Assembly: GCA_035610835.1 (NCBI GenBank)
Contig: CM069454.1
Span: 63,823,207-63,887,206, forward strand
From: Ophiura sarsii
Taxonomy: Eukaryota; Echinodermata; Ophiuroidea; Amphilepidida; Ophiuridae
Direction of reading: 5' to 3'
DNA: 64,000 nt
The notes under the pieces were generated by a model. The model saw only the letters and a list, made by a program, of their open reading frames with translations. It was not told the DNA's origin and did not search any database. The number at the start of each line of letters is the position of its first letter. The first letter of the stretch is position 1. Of this stretch, positions 1 through 12,000 are shown piece by piece. Both the position numbers and the translations under genes were made by a program.

Positions 1-976
1 AAATGATCAAAGCGCGTGGTGCACGTATGTACGATGACGCGCAAGCGGAGTATAATTATGGTCTAATGGTATATTTCCCCTTCTCTGGACAATAACTTTA
101 ACACCCGCTGCATTTACGCAGGGTGTGTATATTACGTTTTTCAACGAGTGTGTGCATACATCAACGTACCAGGAGGTCGCGCGCGTTTATTCACTACAAT
201 TAATAAATGACGTCACTGTGTCGTTGAAGGGTAATAGACTATAATGAAGAGCTGTATTGCAAAAGGGCCTACATCCATTTCTACCTGTTACTCTTTTTGC
301 ATTATTGAATGGATGGCTATTCACATGTGGAATGTGGCTTGTATTGTTGTTGGTGCCTCAATTGGCGTGCATGGATGCACTAATCCAAGTCTTAGAAACA
401 GTAATGAACACAGCAATACAATAATTTGATTAATTCCATGGACTTGTCAATGCAAATTCAATAACGCAAAATGAGTAACATGTTGGAGCGGTCTGGTGGC
501 CCTTTTGCAACAAAGCTCTTCATTTACATATTGTCAATGCACTCCGCGTATTTTATCTATTTTCCTTTTACTGATTGCTTGTATTGTTACCGCGTAACTA
601 ATACGATTGTATGAATGTTAATTGTCAATGTGATTATGGTTGTGAAATAAATGACGAAATATAAACTGGCATGTTATCCATCGATTGTATATTTTAATAT
701 TTACAAATCATGTGTAATAAAATTTGAAAAAGCTGGAAATCAAACCTCGAGACAGAGCAAGGCAGATCCCTACGTCTACTGACAACCACCGCTAAAAGAG
801 TGCCACCCCTCCCCACCCCGATCAGGATAGAATGCTATCGGTAGGATTAGTTCCTGGATTTGGTTATGACTTATGCTCTCTCTTGATAACCGTGACCTGC
901 AGAGATTTGTTTCTTTTAAATTATTTTTATTTTCATTTTGATGGGCTTTTATTTTGAATCTTATGTCGCTGTCATT

Positions 977-1471
977 CAGCGTGTTTTTATTAAGCAAACC
1001 GGCTTTTACCCGTCTTATAAAAAGCAGGATAAAAGCCGGTTGCTCGTGTGAGAGACGTGTTTTTATTGCAGTACGATAAACAAACTTGCCGGCTGCCGCT
1101 GACCTCATTATAATAAATGCCAGTGAAAGGTCGTAAGCAGATGCATTGTGGTATTGACAGTAGCAAAATGGCGTCTGCCGTACGACATTTACAGTGCGCT
1201 AGTCTCGGGTCACATGACTATACCCATTTCCGCTTACCATCGGCAAACGCGCTGAGCTGGAACCGTGCGTGTTTATACTGACGAAAGACTGCTTTTCCTA
1301 ACCGGTTTCAACCGCTATTATCCTTGGTTTCGAAGGATAAAAGGCATCTAAAATCCAGGAGAAAAAACCCGGTATGAGCGGGCAAATGCCGGTGGTGGTG
1401 TGTTTTTACTGGGGGATTTTACTCCGTTAGCAGTCATATGCCTGCTTTTTTTCTTCAGTAAAAACACGCTG
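977..1471. mobile_element. CAGCGTGTTTTTA repeat, probable MITE
   Basis: CAGCGTGTTTTTA at left and TAAAAACACGCTG at right are inverted; no clear target duplication. A similar GCGTGTTTCTACTGGG hairpin is at 47928-47995. Confidence 0.5.
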
Positions 1472-2125
1472 ATTGTCATTTGTAACTAACTGACCATTTA
1501 TGTCTCCTGTTAGTAAGTAGCCTACTCTGAGTATTAGTTAACAAATTAATTGGCCGTATTACTGTGTCTATTGGGTTACTGTTCACACTTATGTTACTTC
1601 TATTGACACTTTACCCCTGCCAATTGGTCTGTCTTGAGATTTGAGAATAAGTGTTTTGAGTAGTAGTGAACCAATTGATTGGCCCATCAGATCTGATACT
1701 GTTGGGTTATTGATCACATACAAAAAGGCACGATCAACCCCCTTAAGCATTAGCGATTTAATGTTTCAAAAAATACACAAAGCTGAAAACGATCGAAACT
1801 GCAGTGAACTTAGAAGATTTATCACAACGCAGGAGGCCACAATAAAATTTTATTTGCCATCTTGTAATTTTTTAGTAAAAGTAACAAGTAAACACCTTTC
1901 CATAACATTCCTGAATCTCATCATGGATATAATTATTATACTATGTAGCGTTGAGAGCGAAATACCAACATCAAGTAAACACTGCACAAAAAGAAAGTTG
2001 TCCCCATTTTTTCGAGACACCCTGTGTTGAATTCCTAGGACCCTAAATAAATCCAAAATATGGGAAAGAACAGACATTTACTCCCGCACATTTTGATACC
2101 TCATTTGTTACAATAGCTTAAATAG

Positions 2126-4185
2126 AAGACAAAGTTTGAGACGGAAGGGACAAAACAGTACAGAACGGTCAACCGAGAAGTTATGAAGAAAGCAAAAGAG
2201 AGCTGGATTGAGCAACAGTGCCAAGGGATCGAAGAGAATATTCGGCGGAACAACAGCAAAAAAGCATACAAGCTTGTAGAAGACCTGACTTTCACAAAGC
2301 AAGGACGAACCACCACCATACAAGACAAGGGTGGAAAATGCCTTACTGAACAGAAGGACATCCTGAAAAGGTGGACTGAGTACTGTTCAGACCTGTATAA
2401 CCATACAGCCTCAGGTGACCCAGAGGTCTTGAACGTTCCTCCAGCAAATGACACCGAAAACTATCCCATTCTTCGGGCAGAGGTGATAACAGCTGTAAAC
2501 TCACTGAAGAAGGGGAAGTCCGCAGGAGTTAACAACATCTCAGCAGAGCTTGTCCAATCAGGAGGAGATACCATGGTCGACATCCTTCTTACTATCTGCA
2601 ATAAGATCTGGCAGACAGGAGAGGTAAGTAAGAAAGGCAATCTTCAGCAGTGCTCTAATTACCGCACGATCAGCAGCTGTCACCAAAGCAAAGTCATGCT
2701 GAAGATCTTACTAAACAGACTGAACCCAAAAGCAGAAAAGATCATTGCTGAGGAACAGGCAGGCTTCAGACCAAAATGTAGCACTACAGAGCAGATCCTG
2801 AACCTTAGGATAATTTGCGAAAAATACCTTCAACAATCAACAAGACCTCTACCATGTCTTTGTGGACTTCAAAAAGGCGTTTGACCGGTTTGGCATGCAG
2901 CCCTGTGGTCTACCATGAGGATGTACAATATCAACACCAACCTGACCAGAGCCATTGATAACCTCTATAACAAGGCCTCCAGTGCTTTCTACCTCAACGG
3001 CAGCTTATTCAACATCTATTTGGAGATAATAATGACTGACGCTTTGGAAGACCATCAAGGATCGGTCAGCATCGGAGGCAAACTAATCACCAATCTGCGC
3101 TTCGCCGATGGTATTGATGGACTAGCCGGGTTAGAGGGAGAATTAGCAAAGTTCGTCGACCGTCTGGACAGGACCTCTATAGCCTACGGCATGGAGGTTA
3201 GTGCAGGGACAACTAAACTGATGACCAAAAACACCAACGGCATTAGCACTGACATCAAAGCCAACGGCGAGAAGCTGGAAACAGTCAAAAGCTTCAAGTA
3301 CCTACAATCAAGGAAAATAATAGTTGGCACACTTCACGCAACTCATTACAACTATCCCTGTGCTCGCAATTGAGATCACACTTGGGACATAGCACTGTTT
3401 AATAGAAAGCAAAAGTCTCCCCCTTTCTTATATCCTTCCCCATCCCCCATCAATCAATGTTGGGGGAACTGCCAAGGCTTCTGATAATATGACTCGGATC
3501 AACATTGCCTCCGGGGAGAGGGGCGGGTTTTCCCCGTAATTAGGACAAAGTGTGCCAACCTTTTTTCCCTTGATTGTAGGGTCAATAATCACAGACCAGG
3601 GTTCCAAACCTGAAATTCTGTCCAGGATCGCATCTCTGACTAAACTAAATGTCATCCGGAGTGATTGATAAAACATCTCACTTTAAAAGTCAAAGATCAG
3701 ACTGATGCACTCCTTGGTTACCACGATATTCCTATATGCGTGCGAATCGTGTACCCTAACAGCGGACTTAGAGAGGAGAATCCAAGCTGCAGAGATGAGG
3801 TGCCTTCGCAAAATCCTTGGTATTTCCTACAAAGACCACATCACCAACGTCAAAGTCAGAAAAATAATTGTTGTAGCCTTCGGCGCTTATAAAGACCTCT
3901 TAACCACAGTGAAAAGACGCAAGCTACAGTGGTATGGACACGGTGTCACGAACAACAGGACTTGCCAAAATCGGTATTGCAAGGCACTGTGCCAGCAGGG
4001 CGAAAGATAGGTCGACAGAGAAGAAGGTGGGAAGACAACATATCTGAATGGACTGACCTGAAGCTTAGTGATACCTTGAGATTGACAGAGAACCGACAAG
4101 GATTGAGAGAGCTGGTGGTCAGGGCATCTGTGGCGCCCCAACGGTCGACAACACTACGGGATAGAATAGATAGAAAGATAGATAG
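2126..4185 (+). pseudogene. RTE-type non-LTR retrotransposon reverse transcriptase, decayed 5'-truncated copy
   Basis: Frames from 2183 contain RT blocks: KKGKSAGVNNISAELVQ, LPKKG-like KKGNLQQCSNYRTIS and EEQAGFRPKCSTTEQ. A frameshift at about 2845 leads into the F-D-F-K-K-A-F-D block in another frame. Then come RFADGIDGL (catalytic FADD altered to FADG), LYACESCTL and RRWEDNISEW. A MITE at 3305-3576 cuts the domain. The 3' end carries a GATA-rich tail (about 4158-4185), typical of RTE elements. The endonuclease domain is missing. It is certainly non-functional. Confidence 0.88.
3305..3576. mobile_element. TA-flanked MITE inside the RTE copy
   Basis: Inverted ends CAATCAAGG...CCTTGATTG with longer imperfect homology (TTGGCACAC), bounded by TA on both sides. 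It interrupts reverse-transcriptase coding, which resumes after 3578, so its boundaries are proven by the host sequence. A second copy lies at 43113-43385 in the opposite orientation. Confidence 0.85.
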
Positions 4186-4865
4186 AGGAGCACTAAACGT
4201 TGTTATTTTCCTATATACATTGAATTACGTTTAGACCTATGAAATTCAGTTAATAATCAGTTGATTTATCGGTTTTGGTTTAATGAGTTTGATCAGTTGA
4301 TTAATCTGTTTTGTGAAAGTTCTTACTAAAACATTTTATTTTCAGACCTAGAAATTCCTCGATATCAACATTTAAATGTTAGGAATTCCAATCTAAACAA
4401 CAAAAACGCACTCATTAACCACTAATTGGTCATTTTGTATTCCAAAAATATATTTAGTTTGGCATCTCGTGAAACCTCGTGAAACCTCGTTAAACCTTTG
4501 AAATTCACTCCACCTGTCAGTAGTTTATTCATCTCTAAATGTGGCGAATTAATATGCAAATCAGAGTATAGGCACGCATGAATGCAACGGAGCTGTTGAC
4601 GCGTACGTATGCCAAAATTACATAGGAATGCTCGGATTACTTTTGTGTGCGGATGGATAAAAACAGCATATTTCTCGACTAGCTAAAATATAAAAATGAC
4701 TATTCGCATAACCCATAGGTTATATGTTATCTTTCAACTTGTTTGAGTTTAAAAAAATCGATTAATAATTATTCACGCACTTTCAAAAACTAAATAATCT
4801 CTAGGTCATTAAATCAATGAAAGTTGGTTTTTTTCTTCTTTAAAATGTGAGTAATGGCTAAAAGT
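4186..4865. other. AT-rich intergenic sequence, nothing recognised
   Basis: No coding frame or clear repeat, apart from a short doubled GTGAAACCTC motif at about 4468. Confidence 0.6.
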
Positions 4866-5205
4866 CATGACATAAATTGCCCGCTTAGGAGCGCTATTAA
4901 TTCGGTCTGGTAAACCTATTGTTATCAATTACTACGAGAGGATTGCCTGGTTGTATATTAAAATTCGGGGCGTGTACGAGCGGTACTACTTGCTAACTGC
5001 ATGGGTGAGTTTCCATTATGTTGCAAATTATATCCACGCTCATGCGTTTAAACTACTCAATGGGCGTTGTAATACAGCCGGTTGGTTGCACACGAGAATT
5101 ATGTCATATAGCAACCAGCTGTGATAGAAGGCGATTATTTAAATTTGGTGCCGGTTTTTAGGGCATCAATTTATAGCGCTGCTAAGCGGGCCTTGTAGCC
5201 TAATG
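4866..5205 (+). mobile_element. GCCCGCTTAGSAGCGCTAT MITE, copy A
   Basis: 340 bp with imperfect inverted ends CCCGCTTAGGAGCGCTAT and CCCGCTTAGCAGCGCTAT (reverse complement of the right end), outer bases CAT...ATG. No coding capacity. Confidence 0.82.
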
Positions 5206-5633
5206 GTGTCATTATTGGCCAAATGTATTAATTTGTGAACACAGTATTTCTTGCTTACTAACCTTATCGATGTAAACATGTTTTATCATAAAGAAAGACC
5301 AATATTATAGAATCCATTTGGGTTTTTTATGGAAAAATATCAGGTAATTGGACTAAAACAGTGATGGTGTTTTAAATAAAGATATCATGTCACACAATTT
5401 CCCTTCATTTTCACCGGAAGTATTTTCCCCATTCATTCTAAAATAAATTAATGACTTTGCTGATCTAAGTTATTTGTCCCGAATTCTCAATCTGTTGATC
5501 AGAATTTGAAACATTCATTTTGTCTTCTACCTTTAGTGGGTTTTTTCTTCAAGAATATCCCTACCATAATTGTTAAAGCCTAGTTCCAGAATCAGTATTG
5601 ATCGATACTGGTACATTGTATCTGGGTCCTAAA

Positions 5634-6108
5634 CAGGGGCGGACTGGGACCTGAAAGCGGCCGTGGCAAAATTATTAAAGCGGCCCTTTTTGACCATGTC
5701 CCGGAAGTACATTTTCGTAAAAGGTTGCCCCAATTTTTTCCCAGTCAGCCACCTCGTGAATTTCACGTAAGTGGGGGGGGGGGGGGGGGGGGGGGGGGGT
5801 CAAAAAATTTCGCACGGTCAAAAATATTTCGCACGGTCACAAAAATTTAGTAACCGGCCCTGAGAGGCCCAAAACTTTAGTAACCGGCCCTGAGAGGTCC
5901 AAAACTTTAGTAACCGGCCCTGAGAGGCCCAAAACTTTAGTAACCGGCCCTGAGAGGCCCAAAACTTTAGTAACAGGCCCTGAGAGGCCCAAAACTTTAG
6001 TAACCGGCCCTGAGAGGCCCAAAACTTTAGTAACCGGCCCTGAGAGGCCCAAAACCAAGCGGCCCATGTGGCGATCGCCAAAACGCCACCGTGGCCAGTC
6101 CGCCCCTG
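5634..6108. mobile_element. hAT-like MITE with 8-bp TSD, carrying a 30-bp minisatellite
   Basis: Ends CAGGGGCGGACTGG and CCAGTCCGCCCCTG are inverted. The identical 8-mer GTCCTAAA stands on both sides (5626-5633 and 6109-6116), the hAT signature. It is inserted into an older palindrome-rich MITE whose halves are at about 5583-5633 and 6117-6127. Confidence 0.88.
5845..6055. repeat. 30-bp minisatellite, about 7 copies
   Basis: Unit AACTTTAGTAACCGGCCCTG plus AGAGGCCCAA, nearly perfect, inside the hAT-like element. A long poly-G tract (about 5768-5800) precedes it. Confidence 0.92.
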
Positions 6109-6127
6109 GTCCTAAAGTACACTTTTT

Positions 6128-7682
6128 ACGAAACCTCAAACCATTTTATTAAAAAAAGGGCCTCGTGCCAATAATTTTTAATTTTATTCTAACGTTTTGA
6201 ATTTTGATACTCGGTTTTTTGGAGAGCATGGAGATTCGTTTTTTGATCATTCAATTTCGTTATGCCACTTTAAAAGTCAGAAATGATTGCAGGATTTACC
6301 GGACTCGACCCTTGGAATTCTCACTAGAGATTCGGGACTCATGTAAAAGCAAACATCAAAGTGAGGTACATTTGCAAAACAGCAGCTATAATCAGGGGCG
6401 TAACTAGAGAGGGAAGGGAGCATTTGACTTTCCCCTATCGGAAGGCTTGACCCCTTGTAAGACCGTTTTATTGTTGGTTTCTTACAGTACGAAGAGAAGA
6501 CTATAACACAACTTGTTACATTTCGTCGCCATGTTTTGGTACTTTATTAAAGTAAAGGATGCTCCAAATCACACATAATTTTACGATGAAAATGACGAGA
6601 AACAATACAACACGACTACAATGCAGTCGTCGGGTCCAACACGAGGAAGAAGACGAATTCTCTCTTCTCAAAGCCGCTCATCAATTCGGCGCTCAGTTGT
6701 GATTGGCTCATGGTTATTCACATCTGCTGATTGGCTCAAATTAACATAAAAGATACAAAGTCAAATTACTAACACTGGACCATAGCACTATTTATGTAGG
6801 GGTGTTTTACATCCCACACCCTGATGCCTCAATGAAATGACAAACTCTATATATGTATAAAGTAGTTGGTTATGCCCCAACCTCTGATCACAGGCCTGTC
6901 CCCCTCCTCATGCCCCCTCCCCCACTCCCACCCAATTTTTTTTGAAGACCCTTGTTAAGCGGCTACTGAAGGTAATTGAAAATAATTCGTTGTTATAATA
7001 TAGAAATCCGTGCCATGGGACTTTAGCGCTCAGTCTCAGACATTGAATTCCTGCGTAATTACGTGCAGCGATCTGTTGCTAATGAGGCGGTTGTAGTAAC
7101 GATGACATCACAATATCGGGTATAGCTATCCCATCTGCACTTTCGACACAAACCCCCAAGCGCGAATTTCAAATAATCACAGGACTTTGGGTGAAACTCA
7201 AATTAGTTTGATTGACTATTAGGCCTATAGCTCTGTGTTCAATAAAATGGCCAATAGTACATAATTAATTATTTTCCTACCATAAATGATGCTTTAATTT
7301 CATGACTAAGTACAGTTCTCCTTTAAACCAGCAGTCAAACAGCTGATCCAAATGATTGTCGGTCAGTGTCTGCTGAAATGTTCTCTGTGACTTGAAACAA
7401 GTAATATCTAGTTCAAGTATATTATCTATAGTAGTACGGATAAGATATGCCCTTTATATAATTGATTATACCTTTTGTGGACCTAATTATCACCAAATGC
7501 ATGTATTTGTTTAAGATACGGGATGTCTATGACACTTGTATCAAGAAGAACCATTCCCATGGGGATTCTATGGTTATCCTTATCTTCATGACGATCATGT
7601 TTTTCTGTCTCGATGCTACTCCCGTCAGTCGACATTTTGCTGAGGGTTTGAGCAAGGTAAGCGCATACTAAGATGCTATTAA
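6128..7682. other. Intergenic, no gene recognised
   Basis: Frames are short and show no family motif. A TTGGCTCA/TGATTGGCTC repeat near 6700 is the only structure noticed. Confidence 0.5.
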
Positions 7683-7906
7683 CACTCTCCACGCGGCTAT
7701 TTCATACTAATGTGTTACCAAAACAAAACTTTCAAAGTCTATCTCAAGATAATACTGAACCAATACTAGGCATATTTGTACTTATTTTAATGCATTTCAC
7801 ATGGTGATTACAAATATGCTAATGAAATTCAAAAATTTTGACATTTTTGAAATAATTTTATGACATTTTGGAATGTCGTCTGCAGCCGCCTGTCGCGTGG
7901 AAAGTG
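7683..7906. mobile_element. TTAA-flanked MITE (CACTTTCCACGCGGC family), copy 1
   Basis: CACTCTCCACGCGGC at left, GCGTGGAAAGTG at right, TTAA on both sides, which is piggyBac-like. The inner sequence CAATACTAGGCAT...TTTGTACTTATT is shared by all copies. Confidence 0.8.
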
Positions 7907-8192
7907 TTAAGTTTTCATTGTTTGTTTGCTTGTTTTAAATTCTAATAATGGTCTCAGTATCTCGGCATCTAATATACGGTATTTAAATTGGTTTATTTGG
8001 AAAGAACACAGAATATTAGCTATACATTTTAATTACTGGTCTATTTTGTAATTGTTAATTATAGTGAGTGAACATCTCCCACTTGTTTGTGATTTTTATA
8101 CACAAGGAATTCTGCATCATATATCTCATTTCGATATTGCAAGTCTCAGCAAATCTCCGCCCGGCAGTATGAAACTGTCATAATAAAATAAA

Positions 8193-8403
8193 CACTTTCC
8201 ACGCGGCAGGCCGCCCGCAGACGACATTTCAAAATTTCACAATTGTTTTCAAAAATGTCAAAAGTATTAAATTTCATTACCGTATTTGTAATCACCATGA
8301 GAAGTGCATTGAAATAAGTACAAACATGCCTAGTATTGGTTCAGTAATCCTTGAGATAGACCTTGAAATGTGTATGCTAAAACCAATAGCCGCGTGGAAA
8401 ATG
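8193..8403. mobile_element. TTAA-flanked MITE, copy 2 (reversed)
   Basis: CACTTTCCACGCGGCAGG at left, GCCGCGTGGAAAATG at right, flanks TAAA/TTAA. It ends 200 bp upstream of the start codon of the apextrin-like gene, so it lies in or near the promoter. Confidence 0.78.
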
Positions 8404-8603
8404 TTAAAATGATGTTGCTCGCTACATTGAACAGCTTCCTGACAAAATGTTGAATATAGTTTGCATTTTTTAAAAGTTAAATGCACCACGATGAAGTTTC
8501 GACAACACTAACTATTGACCGCCACATTCAAACCCCCATAAACTTTCAAGAATAGATGGTATGCAATTTTACTTTATTTCATCTGACAGCATCGATCGTC
8601 ACA

Positions 8604-9024
8604 ATGGCGTTCCTCAAATACGTGTTCATACTTGCTTCATACGTCTTATGTGTGTCGTGGGGAATGGTCATCGAGGAAGGCTTTGACAATAACGTCGTTG
8701 AATTCCCAGAAGATGGCACTCTGGTTGATCCTCTCCCCGCGCCAGGCGGAGTCACATTCCTCGGGGTAGGCTACAATATCTTGAAAGGTAACCCTGAAGG
8801 CGGAGACGTGAACACAGGTGGCGTGGATCCTGGTCTGCTGACGACTAGGAAGATCTTCAAACTGACGTATGATGAAAATAACCTGTCCAATGATTTGAAG
8901 TACCAAGTACCGGATGAAGTAGTGTTTGCTCCTAGAGATAGCTGCGTTAATACTAAGACTCAAGAGGTGTTCTTTGGGACCAAGAGTTACCAGGAGAAAG
9001 TTGGTGTGGATATCAGTGAATCAC
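8604..9024 (+). CDS. Apextrin-like gene exon 1: signal peptide and MACPF N-terminus
   Basis: This exon begins MAFLKYVFILASYVLCVSWG, a hydrophobic secretion signal. It continues into the MACPF start FLGVGYNILKGNPEGG and GVDPGLLTTRKIFKLTY, typical of metazoan MACPF proteins. The donor is GTGAGT at 9025, phase 1. Confidence 0.9.
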
Positions 9025-12000
9025 GTGAGTAATAAAATTGACTTATACTGAGAAGATTAATTATTATATTCTTAATAAAATTGAAACGCATAATGATTGC
9101 ATTTTACATTAAAGGGACATTAAGTGGTGTTGACATTTTTTATTTATTTTTTATTTACTTCAGAATTTAAGAGGAACATTAAAAATCGCCATTATTGTTG
9201 TTTCTACTAACAAAAATACAGTAAAACTTGAATAAAACAATACCATCGCTATTTATTGAAAAACGCCCTATATGCAAATATGGCTCGCGATATTTATCAC
9301 GCGTGCTGCAGGGGGATACTGTCTGACGTAATATGCTGATCTAGCGGAGATCAGCATTTTTGAATCGACGTTTTGTTGAACAAAGAGGGATTATTTTTCT
9401 TAATCCTTATAGGTGTAAGTTCATACATATAATACAAGTAAAAATATACAAATCCCAGTTTTTATCGTATATTTTTGTAATTGAGGGCGCTACCTCCACC
9501 ATATCTTTTAATGCCCCTTTAACCCTAACCCGCCTACACACTAAAATCCCCTATGCTGCTAAAATCCGGTACCGCACTCTCGCCCGGTGTATCTCGTGCC
9601 ACCCTCCGCGCGCACAGGGCTATCAAATTGCGAGGGAAAACTCACGCTTTTTGAAGTTGACCCGTATAGCTCAGTCGGCAGAGTGTCTGACTTTCACACA
9701 CGTGGCCCGGCGGGCTCTATCCCCAGCGCATGCGGAGACTGATTCTCCCAATAAAAAACAACAAAACAAAACAATAACAAAAACATAACAAAAAAACCCC
9801 AAACACAACATTTTACACTGATACATAAGGCTACAAGGCCCGCTTAGCAGCGCTATAAATTTATATAAATTGGTGCCCTAAAAACCGACACCAAATTTAA
9901 ATATTCGCCTTCCATCAAAGCTGGTTGCTATATGACATAATTCTCGTGTGCAACCAACCGGCTGCAACATAATCGAAACTCACCCATGCAGTTAGCAAGT
10001 ATTACCGCTCGTACACGCCCCGCATTTAAATATGATTGCCTGGTTGTACACGCGCACTGGGCAATCCACTCGTAGTAATTGATAACAATAGGTTTACCAG
10101 ACCGAATTAATAGTGCTCCTAAGCGGGCAATTTATGTCATGCTTTAATTCACAATTAGGATTTTAATCCTAACTCCCCGGGCGTTGAAAAGATCGTATAC
10201 GACGGTATTGCAAACCCGGTTAGATTTAAGGGATGAAGATGCAAAGATGCTAAAACACAACATGACATAAATTGCCGGCTTAGGAGTGCTATTAATTCGG
10301 TCTTGTAAACCTATTGTTATCAATTGCTACAAGAGGATTGCCTGGTTGTATATTTAAATTCGGGGAGTATACGAGCGGTACTTTTTGCTAACTGCATGGG
10401 TGAATTTTCATTATGTTGCAAATTACATCCACGCTCATGCGTTTAAACTACTCAATGGGCGTTGCAATACAGCCGGTTAGTTGCACACGAGAATTATGTC
10501 ATATAGCAACCAGCTTTGATGGAAGGCGAATATTTGAATTTGGTGCCGGTTTTTATGGCAGAAATTTATAGCGCTGCTAAGCGGGCCTTGTAGCGTAATG
10601 ATTTTTAGATGCCTCCGAGATTGAGGAACAAGTTGTTATTAAACCTAATTCATAGTGGCGTCGTTTACTTTAATACATTTTACATATTTCATTTTTTTCG
10701 TTTTACAGTACGAGTTGGAGGGATCTTCACAGGCTTCAAGTTTTCTCTTAGCACTCGTAAGTACATTTTGCATTAAGAAATGATTAATTAACATACATCA
10801 ATTTTCCACTATGCTTAGTTTAAGCCACGTCATTTAATCGTAATTCGTTGTAATAATATTGCCAGCGTTACGTACGTCATCAGCAGCAGATATAAATGTA
10901 CTTCATTTATGGAACCTTGTGCAGTGTGCAGTGACGTCAAAGCGTATTCCAACGATCGCACCTCATTATCGCGCACGTGTTTGTAATGCGCTGGCGCAAT
11001 CAATGAGAAATCCCGGCATTCAAGCGTAAATGTTGCGTTGAGTAGGCTACTAAAATACGCTTTGATGTCACTGCACAGAGTTCGAAGGGCCCGATCGAAC
11101 AATTATTTTCGAATTTTCAAAAAGAAACACCAACTAAACATGAAAAATGTTGGATTTTTTGTTGAAATTTTGAAAAAGCGAAAACAGTTGAATGAAAATT
11201 CCCCCAAAATTCCCGAAATGTTTAGAAAAATACCCACGCACACAAAAACGTCAGACCAACCGACCATACCTGAGAGGTCCGTTTGCCCACAGTGGTTTGC
11301 CCGTAGAACAGGGTGTTTTCTTCGTGGCCTTATTCTTTGATCTCTTTATATGTCGTTATTACCAGGTTACCAGGAGGTGGAATCGGGTATCGAAACTTCC
11401 CGCTACGTTTTTTATGAAGAGCGCACCGTATGTAACAAAGGGCAAGCCCGCTACAGAACGGAACTGGCAGAGTATGAACGCTATCCACTCGACAACGGAT
11501 TCGTTGCTGATGCATGTCGTCTTACCGCCACCTACGATGAAGATCTGTACATGTTTTTCTTAGAGGAATGGGGAACGGTAGGTCTACTTTGATTGTAACA
11601 TTTGATCAAATTTATTTATTAAAATATTGAAATAATTAATTGCACATCATAAATCATCAACATTTCAAGGTCAACGTATATATTTCTTTATTTTTTTCAC
11701 CCGGCTATTTTTAAGCCATTTATCTTTAAAAATCAATAAAAATGCTAATATTATTGCGATTTTCACCCAAAATGGATAATTGAACAACTATTTTTATCCC
11801 AAATGTCAACTTATTTCTTTCTCGCCAATTTTAATATTTTTCAATACGTTTTGCACGATATCTCAAAACTATAAAACACGCAAACTTGCAATATGGGAAC
11901 AAACGTAACTCAAAAACAAAAGTTTATATAACCATGGTATGTGGACCAGATGTTAAGCACACAAGGGGCTATGAAACCATGAAGCCCGATTTTTAATATC

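Noticed and set aside
2012..2026. GAGACACCCTGTG as the right end of a CAGGGTGTCTC element
   Set aside because: No matching left end or TA pair could be located nearby.
1641..2030. 129-codon open frame
   Set aside because: No family resemblance, no splice or start support, and AT-rich low-complexity C-terminal part.
5818..6139. Repeat protein of ten-residue units
   Set aside because: Translation of a 30-bp minisatellite inside a hAT-like MITE, open in more than one frame.
9360..9788. 142-codon open frame
   Set aside because: It is read through a tRNA-derived SINE and its A-rich tail.
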